Assembly: GCF_018128285.1 (NCBI RefSeq)
Contig: NZ_CP072380.1
Location: 2,418,001-2,482,000 of the forward strand
DNA from: Atopobium sp. oral taxon 416
GTDB taxonomy: Bacteria > Actinomycetota > Coriobacteriia > Coriobacteriales > Atopobiaceae
Direction: 5' to 3'
DNA: 64,000 nucleotides
The notes beneath the pieces are model-generated. The model did not search any database. It was not told where the DNA came from and worked only from the letters and a program-made list of their open reading frames with translations. Position 1 is the stretch's first letter. Every line of letters begins with the position of its first letter. Below, one piece after another: positions 10,094 to 19,451 of the stretch. A program made the position numbers and the translations under genes.

Positions 10094-10419
10094 GCGTCCT
10101 CCTTAGGTGTTGTCGCGCACATTCTACGGCAACCCGTGCCACACCCGCCACGCACAAGGATAAATGCATGAAACCTGACAAATACCGGAGTGGGATCAGA
10201 CGACCATTGCGAATTTCCGTTCGCCTCAGAGAGCACCTCGGCGATGGCCTCTAAGCTGTAATCTTCTGGTAGACAACTGGACGCAAGTATCCTTTGCCCA
10301 GATGCCCACCCAACACCACCTGTAGATTTAAGCCATGAGATGTCAGTGAGTACAAGCAAGGCAGAAGAAGGCAAAGTCCAAGTCGAAGCTTCCCAGGCAG
10401 TATATAGATGAGTAGCACT
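10094..10419. other. Intergenic boundary, no gene seen
   Basis: This stretch separates the NEAT-like/ABC block from the first insertion-sequence cluster. A minus-strand reading frame here (VLTDISWLKSTGGVGW) faintly recalls an IS3 integrase core start, but nothing else supports it. Confidence 0.3.
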
Positions 10420-10594
10420 TAAAGGCTACCAGTGCTGCGGCAAAGCCAGGCAGGCAGACCTAAAGAAAAGCATCAGAGCGTGCGCCAAGAAGCTTGAGAT
10501 CAGCGATAAGACCTTAGATGAGTGGGCCGTCAAGTACGAAAAGATCAGGGAAGCTCACCTAAGCCAGGGCCGAAGAGCAAAAGAAGCCAGATAA
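10420..10594 (+). pseudogene. Helix-turn-helix fragment, possible transposase OrfA remnant
   Basis: The frame reads KKSIRACAKKLEISDKTLDEWAVKYEKI and ends at a TAA at 10592-10594. The pattern CAKKLEISDKTLDEW resembles the helix-turn-helix of IS3-type OrfA proteins. No start codon, terminal repeat or downstream OrfB is visible, and the following IS1595 end begins 14 bases later. Treated as a remnant. Confidence 0.3.
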
Positions 10595-10607
10595 GACGTT
10601 AAGACGC

Positions 10608-11743
10608 ATCTCGCTGTTAGACCAGGATTGACCTAAGAAGGGCCCAAAAGTGTCCGGGCCTTTGCCTACAATGCATGTCGTCAAACAAAGTCATCGAGGA
10701 TCAAAGGGCCCGGATGGATCCAATGATACTGCAGCAGATCGAAAAGATGGGGATCGCCGAGAAGCGCGAGCTCCTGGAGAGGCTGAAGGCACTCATAGCC
10801 AAGAAGATGGCAGGCTCTGCCCTTGCGGGAACACCCAAGAGGTGCCCGAGGTGCAAATCGCTCAGTTTCTATTGCAAGGGCCACGACGCGTGTGGCCTTA
10901 AGAGATGGAAGTGTTGCTCGTGAGGCAAGACCTTCTTTGTAAAGACAAGATCTGTCCTGGCTATGTCAAAGCTCACGGCCACCACATGGGCCGCATATGC
11001 AAAGGGCACGCTTGCAGGCATGACGCTTGAAGGAGCTTGCGAAGAGCTGCCATGTGAGCCTTAAGGACATTGTGGTTCCATGCGCATGAGGCTCTTCGAG
11101 CTGCTGCAGGCCGCTCTTGGCGCCTTCAGGTATGGACCCACCGTCTCCTGCCAGGCAGACGGCCTCTATCTCGACGAATCGCTTACAGGCAACAGGGCAA
11201 GGCCCAACATCCAGATGCTGAGAAAGGTGCACACGCACGGCCATGTTGTGCATTGCTGTGGCATATAGAACAAGAAGGTCTGCGTGGAGTGCTGCGCGAG
11301 TGACTTAAGCGACGAATATGCCATCCTTTGCGGTAGGGGCAGGCCCGAGGACGAAAAGCTCACAGATGCCCTTTCAGGTATCGTCGACAGCTTATGGGTC
11401 GCCACTGACGACCATGCAGGATATGCGCGCGTGGCTCTCCTCGCTTAGGGTCTTCAAGCACACGGCGAGCTCGGGCTCGTCAATGCGATGCAGCGAAGGC
11501 TGCGCGAGTTCCTGCTTTTTCCCATGGGGTCTTCTACGAAGTGGTTGGGGCACTTGTCTTGTCTGCTTTTTGTGGATAGAGCAGGTAAGGCATTCTGAGC
11601 GGGAGAAGAAGGATATACTCTCAGGCCAGCTTGCAGGAGGCAGGTATGTCCATACCAGGCGTGCGCTCATAGACATAGAGCAGCCCTTCTGGAGCTATTG
11701 GAAGGACAGGGGTGCCAGGTCAATCATGGTCTAACAGCGAGAT
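10608..11743 (+). mobile_element. IS1595-type element, copy A
   Basis: Bounded by inverted ends: left TCTCGCTGTTAGACCAGG plus ATTGACCT, right AGGTCAATCATGG plus TCTAACAGCGAGA. About 1.14 kb. A near-identical copy in opposite orientation lies at 33558-34692, and a solo end at 62872-62891. No clear target duplication is visible at the edges. Confidence 0.8.
10675..11597 (+). pseudogene. IS1595-type transposase, multiply interrupted
   Basis: The N-terminus MSSNKVIEDQRARMDPMIL leads to a zinc ribbon (RCPRCKS ... LKRWKCCS, then TGA where a Cys is expected, then GKTF). The frame shifts near 11055, regains MRMRLFELLQAA, has a candidate DDE residue in ADGLYLDESLTGN, is stopped by TAG at 11266 and again by TAG near 11446, and ends ...VNAMQRRLREFL and SSTKWLGHL, the usual IS1595 C-terminal pattern. 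The TGA, the shift and the first TAG are also present in copy B, so they predate the duplication. Not functional as written. Confidence 0.7.
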
Positions 11744-11788
11744 CGCAGAATACTTTGGCGGAACCGCTTAGACGAGGAGCGCTGCATA

Positions 11789-13096
11789 ATGCCGGACAGA
11801 AATCTCATCGAGATAGGCGTGACTGTTGCACAGATGGCAGTCGGCATGCATCTCTTCGCGAGCGGCGTTTTAAGGAGGGAGCATCTCCTTGTGAAGCCCC
11901 TTCTAGCCGGCATTGCCCTCCTTCTTCTCCTCATGGCAGCATTCCCGATCTCCAGCGCCAGCCCCAGACTTGTTCATCCATCAGGCTACGATGAGCTGGC
12001 AGAAGCCATCCTTATCGCTCTGTTCTAGTCTTTGGCGCTCCTTGCCTCTGCCCTCTTCATCCACTCCTTCCGGGATGCAGGGCTTTGGCCCACCATCTAC
12101 TGTGCTGTTGCCGGCTACATGCTCCAGAACCTCTCGAGCGGCCTGGCAGATGCCGTCGAGCTCGCACCTACCATCGCAATCGAAATTGCCCTCTGCGCCG
12201 CCGTCTATCTTGCAGCATGGCCGCTGCTTGTCCGTCCTGTCCGCAAGAGTGGCCTTGCCGCCTCGAGCGACCAGGACACCCTGGCCCTTCTCGCAATGAT
12301 CCTCTTTGCTGTCATCCTCTTCGATATGGTCAACAAGGAGCTGGCAACCCTTTCCGTGCCTCTTTCCCTCCTTCTTGCCCTGAAGCTCATCCATGCCATC
12401 GTCTGCGTCGCCCTTCTTGTCATGGGCTTCGACTTCCTCATAGCCAGACGCTCGAGAGAAGAGGCTACGCTCACCGAAAGCATGCTGGCGGCGGAGCGAC
12501 GCCAGTACCAGCTGTCGCGCGAGAACATCGATGCAATCAATGTGAAGTGCCACGACATCCGCCATCAGATCTGCCATCTCGCTGATGGCGGGAGCTCAGT
12601 CACAAGGCAGGCGCTCGACGAGCTCTCCCATGAGGTAGCGGTCTATGACACGCAGGTCAGGACCGGAAACGATGCGCTCGATACAATCCTTTCGGAGAAG
12701 GGGCTCATCTGCGAGAGGAAGCAGATCCCGTTCCGCTGCATCGCCGATGGCGACGCGCTTTCATTCATGCAGCCGGTGGATATCTATGCCCTCTTCGGAA
12801 ATGCCGTGGAAAACGCTATTGAGGCATCGGAAAGCCTTCCCCCGGATCAACGCGATATCTCGCTTGCCGTGCGAAGGACCGCTGGCATGGTATCGATCCA
12901 TATCGAGAACAGGTTTTCTGGCACGGTGAGCTTCGGAGCAGACGGGCTTCCCTCCACGACAAAGCAGGACAGACAGAACCACGGGTTCGGCACGCGAAGC
13001 ATCCTTCTCACGGCTGAGCGCTATGGCGGAACCGTTGCCATGAAGGGAGAGGAGGGCGTGTTCCACCTAAATGTCCTGATTCCGCAGCCAGAATAG
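11789..13096 (+). pseudogene. AgrC/GHKL-type sensor histidine kinase with one in-frame TAG
   Basis: Starts MPDRNLIEIGVTVAQMAVGMHLF; about six membrane segments to residue 220 (LLLLLMAAFPI; MILFAVILFDMV; HAIVCVALLVMGFDFL). The kinase core has H-box VKCHDIRHQICHL, N-box FGNAVENAIEASE and G-box NHGFGTRSILLTAERYGG of the GHKL/HATPase_c_5 class used in peptide quorum sensing. A TAG at 12026-12028 interrupts the second membrane region, with the same frame continuing intact for 354 residues. Just upstream (11744-11770) a short frame, EIAEYFGGTA then stop, may be the tail of a partner response regulator removed by the IS1595 insertion. The kinase is therefore an orphan and possibly inactive. Confidence 0.75.
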
Positions 13097-13154
13097 CTGA
13101 ATTCCTGGATGGTACGTTATCCAGATATCTGCATCATCGCTCTTCAGCATGGCA

Positions 13155-13189
13155 CAGCGCCGCATGCTTTGATGGGGGATGCGGCGCTG
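13155..13189. terminator. Strong hairpin between convergent genes
   Basis: AGCGCCGCAT pairs with ATGCGGCGCT around a 13-base loop, between the histidine-kinase stop and the convergent transporter stop. No long T run follows on either strand, so its efficiency is uncertain. Confidence 0.55.
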
Positions 13190-13223
13190 CAGGTGTTCCA
13201 GACAAGTGTCTGCAGGCTAGCAA

Positions 13224-14762
13224 TCAGGCAATCAGCGCAAGGCCATTCATTGCGGCAAGAGCCACGCCCACGGCAATCAGGATCAGCTTTCCGAGCGAAG
13301 CCTCATGGGCGCGTGCGGCCCAGCCCACAAGCGCGAGGATGGCTGCGCTCACGGCAAGCACAGCCGGCACGCCGAGAGAGAGCTGCTTTGCCGCTTCGAC
13401 ATTGAGCGAGACCATCATCACGGCAATCGTAAGCAAGATCCCTCCGATGACAGGACGGATATAGCGCCTGATGGCATCGAAAGCCGGAATCTTCTCGAGC
13501 CGGTCATAGGCATAGTAGGCAAAGAGGAAGGTGAGGCCGGAGATGCCGACACCGATGCCGAAGCCGGCGACTGCCGTGAGCAGCGCAGCGGCGCTCCCCC
13601 AGGTCTCGCCGACCAGATAGCCGACACCGACAAGGACCTTGCAGATGATGGATCCAGGCATGGCATTGGATACCGTCACGACCTGCCCATAGTAGGCAGC
13701 GTTCGAGACCATGCCGGAATCCACGAACATCCCCTGCCCAAATGCCAGGTAGGCATCGCCGCCTCCGAAAGACATGAGCACCGAGAGCGCCGAGCGCGCT
13801 GCGAACTCGAATGCCTGGGGGCAGACGATGAGCACTGGAATGATGCAGGCTGCGATAAAGGCAAGCCAGGCAAGCGCTTCATGGGGAAGCTTCTTGAGAG
13901 AGCCAGAATCTGATCTTTCAAGGGCACCCGATTCATGCGCGCTCGCAGCGAGTCCCCAGGCTGCAAGAGCGACCATGGCAGCCCGCAGCACATGGGAAGG
14001 CAGAGCTCCCAAGCTTGCGGAGAATGCACGGGAGGCCAGATATGCGCCAGCTACAGCGAGTGCCGCTGCCATGCGCAGATGACCTTTTCGGCCCTCGGCC
14101 TTTCCCCGCGTGAAGAGCACCGCAAAGAAGAAGGCACCTAGGACATCGAGCGTCGAGACCCGCGGAAGCGTGATGCTCCCCAAGCCAAGCTCGCCTGCAA
14201 TCTTTGCGATCTTTCCTCCGCAGGTCATAAGAAACGAGGTAGCAAGAAGTGCGGTCGAGACTGCACGGGAACGTGTGGCTGCCCGCCTTCCGCGGATCTC
14301 TCCCACTGCATAGGAGATAAGCACATAGGCGATGAGCATGCTCACACCTACCGATGCCATATGCATCTGATTGATTGCGGTGGCGGAAGCCGATGAGAAG
14401 AGCGAGATGAACACAAGTGCAAGGAGCGCTCCCGGAAGCCCCATGCCCACAGCTCCTACAATCATGCCGGGGATTCCGGCAACCTTGCGTCCTACGCCTG
14501 ATGCAACCTCGACCGGAAGGGCACCGCTCGTGATATTGGCGACAACGACCTCGCGGTCGAACTCTTCCTTCGTGATGAGGCCATCGCCTCTGACGACCTC
14601 ACGCTCAATGACAGGCACGAGCGCATTGCCCCCGCCAAAGCCGATGAGGCCTATCCTTGCCATAGACGCAAACAGCTTCCCGCACTTGGCAATACGGCCC
14701 GAGCGCGCACAGACCTCGCACGCTACTGTCGAGATGTCATATACGGTATCCACGCGCACCAC
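13224..14762 (-). CDS. chrA: Chromate transporter family (CHR) membrane protein, two-domain
   Basis: 512 residues with two homologous halves, as in long-chain CHR proteins. The first half carries the hallmark FGGGNALVPVIEREVV and the second FGGGDAYLAFGQGMFVDSGMV. About ten hydrophobic segments are visible. GTG start with GAGGAGC upstream. CHR proteins export chromate or related oxyanions; sulfate is the physiological analogue. The gene lies downstream of, and on the same strand as, the sulfate activation operon, with no dedicated sulfate importer gene in view, so a role in sulfate or sulfite flux is possible. The family call is firm; the substrate is inferred. Confidence 0.85.
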   Translation of the reverse strand: MVRVDTVYDISTVACEVCARSGRIAKCGKLFASMARIGLIGFGGGNALVPVIEREVVRGDGLITKEEFDREVVVANITSGALPVEVASGVGRKVAGIPGMIVGAVGMGLPGALLALVFISLFSSASATAINQMHMASVGVSMLIAYVLISYAVGEIRGRRAATRSRAVSTALLATSFLMTCGGKIAKIAGELGLGSITLPRVSTLDVLGAFFFAVLFTRGKAEGRKGHLRMAAALAVAGAYLASRAFSASLGALPSHVLRAAMVALAAWGLAASAHESGALERSDSGSLKKLPHEALAWLAFIAACIIPVLIVCPQAFEFAARSALSVLMSFGGGDAYLAFGQGMFVDSGMVSNAAYYGQVVTVSNAMPGSIICKVLVGVGYLVGETWGSAAALLTAVAGFGIGVGISGLTFLFAYYAYDRLEKIPAFDAIRRYIRPVIGGILLTIAVMMVSLNVEAAKQLSLGVPAVLAVSAAILALVGWAARAHEASLGKLILIAVGVALAAMNGLALIA

Positions 14763-14965
14763 GCTCCTCAGGTATCCAAAGCTGCAGCGTCCCGACTGCG
14801 CCCATCCCCTGCTTCAAGACTGCATGGCTGGTCTGGCGCTTTCTTTAAAGGTAATCGCGCCGGTAGGATTAAAGAAGGCACCGGATTCCCGACGCTAGCG
14901 TTCGTCCTGAGCGAACCTTGCAGGATTCAGTGGCAGTAAGCTCCTGGCATCTCTTGAGGAAGCTG

Positions 14966-15001
14966 CCAGGACCGCATGCCTTCATTGCATGCAGTCCTGG
15001 C
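14966..15001. terminator. Hairpin downstream of the sulfur operon
   Basis: CCAGGAC-GCATGC and its complement GCATGC-GTCCTGG form a long stem with one bulge on each side and a 7-base loop, about 80 bases past the PLP-enzyme stop. The 14763-15077 stretch contains no gene; this is its only clear feature. Confidence 0.5.
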
Positions 15002-15077
15002 CGTAGTGCATATTGAACTGCTCAAAGGCTTGGAATCATGCTGAGGCCTTCGGCAGCAACAGGGCAATGACGGAAGG

Positions 15078-16365
15078 CTACTCTTCAGACTCAGCAGGCA
15101 GTTTGCCCAGCGCCTGGTCGAAATCGGCAATGAGGTCCTCGCAGTCTTCGATGCCGACGCTGACGCATACCAGGTCGTCATACACCCCGGATGCAAGCTG
15201 GGCTGCCCTGTCAAGGTGCGCCGCATTCGTCGTTGCCGGATGGACGGCAAGGGTGCGCGCATCGCCGATGTTCGAGACAATCGATACGAGGTCAAGGCTG
15301 TCAAGCATGGCAAATGCCCGCTTCCTGCTTCCGAGCCTGAGCGTGAGGATGCCGCCATACCTGTCTTTGAACTGCCTTTTGGCAAGCTCATGGCCCCCAT
15401 GGGAAGAAAGGTCCGGATAGCGCACCTGGAGCTCCGGTACCTCGCCAGAGGATGCAAGCTCATCGAGATGGGCTGCGAGCCTAAGCGCATTGCTGCAGAT
15501 GCGGTCCATGCGCAGATCGAGCGTCTCGACACCTATCTGCATATAGAAGGCCGTCTGTGGCGCCATTGCAGCACCGAGCGCAGGGCTGACATCGCTTCTG
15601 AGGCTCGGGAGGATAGCGAGCTTGCCAAAGCGGCTGAACTTCGCCAGGGCAGGCTAGCGCTCGAAGTCCCAGGTGAAGCGCCCTGAGACCGTGAGCGTGC
15701 CTCCAATAGAGTCTGAGAAGCCATTGATGTATTTGCTCGTGGAATGCACGACGAGGTCGACACCAAGATCGATGGGCCTCACGAGGCACAGCGTCGCGAC
15801 CGTATTGTCGATGAGGAGGGACACGGCGTGCCCGTGTGCCACACGGGCGATTCCCTCGATATCCGCAACATCGAGACGCGGGTTTTCTATCGTCTCGACA
15901 TATGCCACCTTGGCGCGAGGAGCTGCCTCCTCGAGAGCGGCAGCGAAGTCGTCTGGAGCAGAGCTCTTCGCGAAGCGGACCTCGACGCCGAGGCGGCCAA
16001 GCACGAAGAGCAGTTCGACCGTGCCTCCATAGAGCGCAGACGCTGCCACGATCACATCTCCCGCCTGGACGAGGGTCATGAAGGCTGCCGTAAGCGCACC
16101 CATGCCCGAGGCATAGGCCACGGTCGCTGCTCCACCCTCGAGCTGGTTCACTGTACGCTCGAAGGCGGCAACGGTCGGATTGGCAACACGCGAATCCAGG
16201 CTTCCTGTTGGCAAAGATCTCAGCCTGCTCCTCTGCACTCGCAAACGAGAATGCGCTCACCTGCGCTATCTCAGGAAGCGTCGCCCTGCTTGCGTTGGGC
16301 GGTGCCCCTGCTGGATGCAGGATCCGCGTCGTGAGGCCCTGCTTTCTGGGCATTCCTCCGGTCAT
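15078..16365 (-). pseudogene. PLP-dependent Cys/Met metabolism enzyme (O-acetylhomoserine sulfhydrylase-like), frameshift plus TAG
   Basis: Start MTGGMPRKQGLTTRILHPAG overlaps the cysN stop (ATGA). The frame breaks near 16195; the next carries SRVANPTVAAFERTVNQLEGG, ASGMGALTAAFMTL, and the lysine region VVHSTSKYINGFSDSIGG of the family. A TAG at about 15654 follows SGRFTWDFER; the same frame resumes PALAKFSRFG and runs through MAPQTAFYMQIGVETLDLRM to the stop at 15078. This enzyme class adds sulfide to O-acetylhomoserine or O-acetylserine, the final step after sulfate reduction. All expected blocks are present apart from the two lesions. Gamma-lyase activity is an alternative. Confidence 0.75.
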
Positions 16366-18026
16366 AGCGAAGCGCCCAGATCGGCCGCGGCATCGGAAGC
16401 GCTCATGCGGCGCACATAATCCGCAATGGCGACAGGATCTGTTCCGACCTCCGCCTGCCATCCACGGAACACGAGGTTGTCCGAGCGCCTTGGCAGCGCA
16501 TCGTGCACTTCAGGCGCAAGCGCCAGAAGGACGGTCACGCCGGCACGGTTGAGATGTGCCACGACCTCTGCCGGATGAGATTCGGGGCCAGGCTGATAGA
16601 GATAGGCGTCCAACCCCTCGGCGACAAGGCGGTGCTCGATATCCTTCACCTGGTCGAGCGTGAAAGTGCCGCTCTCTGCATCAGCTGCTGCGCCAGATGC
16701 AAGCGGGAACTCGACGGTTATACCGGCATGGCCCTTGAGCACCATGCGGAGGTGGCTGTCTGCCGAAGATCCTTGCCCTGCATCCTGATCGTCGACACGC
16801 TCCACGACACCACAGGCGCTTGTCGCGTTCGTGATGCGGTCGATCAAGATCAGCTCGCCCATCGTGCGATGGCGCTTGAACTCGTCCACGACGATAGGCT
16901 CCGTGAAGGCGAGCTGCACGACCGCAATCTCGTTCTTCGAGAGCCTGTCAGCCTTCTTGCGCTCGCCGGTATTCACATCGATGGCATAGAGGATGCTCGT
17001 GAGGGCGCCGGGGATCTCCTTCGTACCAAGGAGCACATAGAAGTCGCGGCCCAAAGAGAGCGGCTTGTCATCCATCCACAGGACAGTCGCCAGCACGGAA
17101 GAGGCGACCTTGAGCCCTGCCCCGCGCTCCAGGACACAGCCGCGCGACACGTCGACCTCTCGATCGAGCTGGATCGTGGCTGGATCTCCGAAGCTGGCCT
17201 TTTCCGCAGGGCTGCCTGCCACCAGGATGCTCTTCACATGTGCATGCTCGCCGCTCGGCAGCACTGTCAGCTCGTCCCCGACAGAAACCTCGTCGGCCTC
17301 CACTTGGCCCTGGAAGCCACGGAACGTATGGTCAGGACGGCTCACGCGCTGCACCGGCAGATAGAAGCCCTCTCCGAGAGATCCGGTGTCTGCATCGACC
17401 GTCTCGAGATAGCCAAGGAGCGGCAGTCCCTCATACCAGGGCGTATTCTTGGAGCGTGTCGTGATATTGTCGCCTTCGGTGGCACTTACCGGAATGAGCG
17501 TGACATGCGCAAGCCCCAGCTCATGCGCAAGCTCATGCACTTCCTGCTCGATCTCGTGGAAGGTCTCCTCGGAGTAGCCGACAAGATCCATCTTGTTGAT
17601 CGCAAAGACGAAGCTGCGGATGCCGACGAGCGCGCAGATGCGGGCATGGCGGCGAGTCTGCGGAAGAAGCCCCTTCGAGGCGTCAACGAGGATGACGGCG
17701 AGGTCGGCGAAGCTTGCACCGACTGCCATGTTGCGCGTGTACTCCTCATGGCCCGGCGTATCGGCGACGATGAAGCTGCGGCGGTCGGTCGTGAAGTAGC
17801 GGTAGGCGACATCGATCGTGATGCCCTGCTCGCGCTCGGCAGAAAGGCCATCGAGCAGAAGCGAGTAGTCGATGGCACCGCCACGGCTTCCGACCTTGGA
17901 GTCGAGCTCCAGAGCGCGTGCCTGGTCGGCATAGATGAGCTTCGAATCGTACAGCAGATGCCCGATCAGCGTCGACTTTCCGTCATCGACCGAGCCGCAG
18001 GTGATGAACTTCAAAAGATCCCTCAT
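16362..18026 (-). CDS. cysN: Sulfate adenylyltransferase subunit 1 (GTPase)
   Basis: 554 residues. G1 GCVDDGKSTLIGHLLYD, G3 DTPGHEEY and G4 NKMDLVGY are those of the CysN elongation-factor-like GTPase, which couples GTP hydrolysis to APS formation by CysD. Beta-barrel domains follow to about 430. The last 110 residues (FTLDQVKDIEHRLVAEGLDAYLY) recall an APS kinase lacking its P-loop, but this is only an impression. ATG overlaps the cysD stop by one base, so the two are coupled. The downstream PLP gene overlaps its stop. Intact. Confidence 0.92.
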   Translation of the reverse strand: MRDLLKFITCGSVDDGKSTLIGHLLYDSKLIYADQARALELDSKVGSRGGAIDYSLLLDGLSAEREQGITIDVAYRYFTTDRRSFIVADTPGHEEYTRNMAVGASFADLAVILVDASKGLLPQTRRHARICALVGIRSFVFAINKMDLVGYSEETFHEIEQEVHELAHELGLAHVTLIPVSATEGDNITTRSKNTPWYEGLPLLGYLETVDADTGSLGEGFYLPVQRVSRPDHTFRGFQGQVEADEVSVGDELTVLPSGEHAHVKSILVAGSPAEKASFGDPATIQLDREVDVSRGCVLERGAGLKVASSVLATVLWMDDKPLSLGRDFYVLLGTKEIPGALTSILYAIDVNTGERKKADRLSKNEIAVVQLAFTEPIVVDEFKRHRTMGELILIDRITNATSACGVVERVDDQDAGQGSSADSHLRMVLKGHAGITVEFPLASGAAADAESGTFTLDQVKDIEHRLVAEGLDAYLYQPGPESHPAEVVAHLNRAGVTVLLALAPEVHDALPRRSDNLVFRGWQAEVGTDPVAIADYVRRMSASDAAADLGASL

Positions 18027-19021
18027 CAGAAATATCCCTCCAGCTTGCGACGTTCCATGCTTGCAGAGCCACCGTCCTTGTCGATGACACGGGTCGTGCG
18101 CTCGCTCTCCACGGCTGCGAGCGTCTCGTCGATGATCTCGTCGAGCGTCGATGCGGTGCTTTCCGTGGCGCCCGTGAGCGGATAGCAGCCGAGCGTGCGG
18201 AAGCGCACCGAACGTATCTCTGGCTTCTCGCCCGGCTTGAAGCGGAAGCGGTCGTCATCGACCATGATCAGCTGTCCGTCACGCTCCACGACCGGACGCT
18301 TGGCTGCAAAGTACAGCGGCACGATATCGATGTTCTCCTGGCGGATGTAGAGCCAGATATCCTTCTCGGTCCAGTTGGAGATCGGGAATACGCGGATCGA
18401 TTCGCCTTTGTTGATATGGGCGTTATAGAGCTTCCACATCTCAGGACGCTGGTTCTTGGGATCCCAGGCCTGCTGCGCATTGCGGAAGCTGAATATGCGC
18501 TCCTTGGCGCGCGACTTTTCCTCGTCGCGCCTGCCGCCGCCGAAGGCCGCTGTGAAGCCGCCTTCGCGCAGAGCCTGCCGCAGCGCCTGGGTCTTCATGA
18601 TGTCAGTGTAGGCGCTGCCGTTGTCGAAGGGGTTTATGCCCTGGGCGACACCTTCCTGGTTGATGTACTCGATGAGGTCCAGACCATAGCGGCGCATCAC
18701 GCGGTCGCGGAACTCGATCATCTCATGGAACTTCCAGGTGGTATTCACATGGAGGAAGGGGAAGGGCGGCTTCTCCGGATAGAACGCCTTGAGGGCCAGG
18801 TGCAGCATAACGCTCGAATCCTTGCCGATCGAATAGAGCATCACCGGCTTCTCGCACTGCGCTGCCACTTCGCGGATGATGTAGATGGCTTCCGCCTCGA
18901 GCGCATCCAGGTGGGGCGAGCGCTCGGCATCGGGCTTGCGAGCGATGTCCTTGTGGATGTTCTCCAGCTCCTCCTCGCGTGTCAGCGGACGCTCGTCGGC
19001 GCGTCTCTGCTCTTCTGTCAT
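18026..19021 (-). CDS. cysD: Sulfate adenylyltransferase subunit 2
   Basis: Start [17 protein letters not shown] at 19021, preceded by GAGAGGAAGG. It has the PP-loop motif [19 protein letters not shown], then [12 protein letters not shown] and [22 protein letters not shown], all CysD hallmarks. The C-terminus [10 protein letters not shown] is also typical. It transfers AMP from ATP to sulfate, giving APS. The product is slightly longer than usual because of a 30-residue charged N-terminal extension. Second-to-last of the intact genes in the apr-cys operon. Confidence 0.93.
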   Translation of the reverse strand: MTEEQRRADERPLTREEELENIHKDIARKPDAERSPHLDALEAEAIYIIREVAAQCEKPVMLYSIGKDSSVMLHLALKAFYPEKPPFPFLHVNTTWKFHEMIEFRDRVMRRYGLDLIEYINQEGVAQGINPFDNGSAYTDIMKTQALRQALREGGFTAAFGGGRRDEEKSRAKERIFSFRNAQQAWDPKNQRPEMWKLYNAHINKGESIRVFPISNWTEKDIWLYIRQENIDIVPLYFAAKRPVVERDGQLIMVDDDRFRFKPGEKPEIRSVRFRTLGCYPLTGATESTASTLDEIIDETLAAVESERTTRVIDKDGGSASMERRKLEGYF

Positions 19022-19136
19022 CGTGCCTTCCTCTCCTTGCACGTATCTCCTACGGCTTCATCGATATCCCGCAGGGTCTCCGTGCGCAATGCATAGTCAC
19101 CGATACATCTTGCTTGCGCCCCTGTCATGTGTCTGC

Positions 19137-19451
19137 TCAGTACGCGTTGGCCTGTCCTGAATCGACGTCTATCTCATCGATGCTGTCATCGAGATGCACA
19201 AAGCTCCAGCTGCTGTGCGTTCCCGAACGCTTCACATGAAGTGTTGTGCCTCTGCCTCCTGCGTCAGCTCCGAGAAAGTAGGCAATGGCTCCAGCAGGAC
19301 AGGCCTTGAGACAGGCCGTGCAGCCCCAGCAGTCGCGCGGTCTGCGCATCCATGCAGGTCCATCTTCATCGAGCTTGATGAGGTTGCCGGGGCAGACGCG
19401 GACGCAGGCGCCGCAGCCCACGCATGCTGCCTTATCGATCGAAATGCTCAA
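19137..19451 (-). CDS. aprB: APS reductase beta subunit, ferredoxin-like
   Basis: 104 residues from a TTG start that overlaps the aprA 3' end; GAGGCGAG lies upstream. Two 4Fe-4S motifs are seen: CVGCGACVRVCPGNL and CWGCTACLKACPAGA. This is the AprB two-cluster electron carrier that feeds the FAD of AprA. The C-terminal tail (LHVKRSGTHSSWSF) matches short AprB forms. Gene order aprA-aprB then cysD-cysN suggests the pair reduces APS made by CysDN. The TTG start is unusual but no better codon is available. Confidence 0.85.
   Translation of the reverse strand: MSISIDKAACVGCGACVRVCPGNLIKLDEDGPAWMRRPRDCWGCTACLKACPAGAIAYFLGADAGGRGTTLHVKRSGTHSSWSFVHLDDSIDEIDVDSGQANAY

Noticed and set aside
10921-10923. 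TGA at a zinc-ribbon Cys as selenocysteine
   Set aside because: A transposase is an unlikely selenoprotein, no SECIS-like hairpin was evident, and other stops and frame changes follow.
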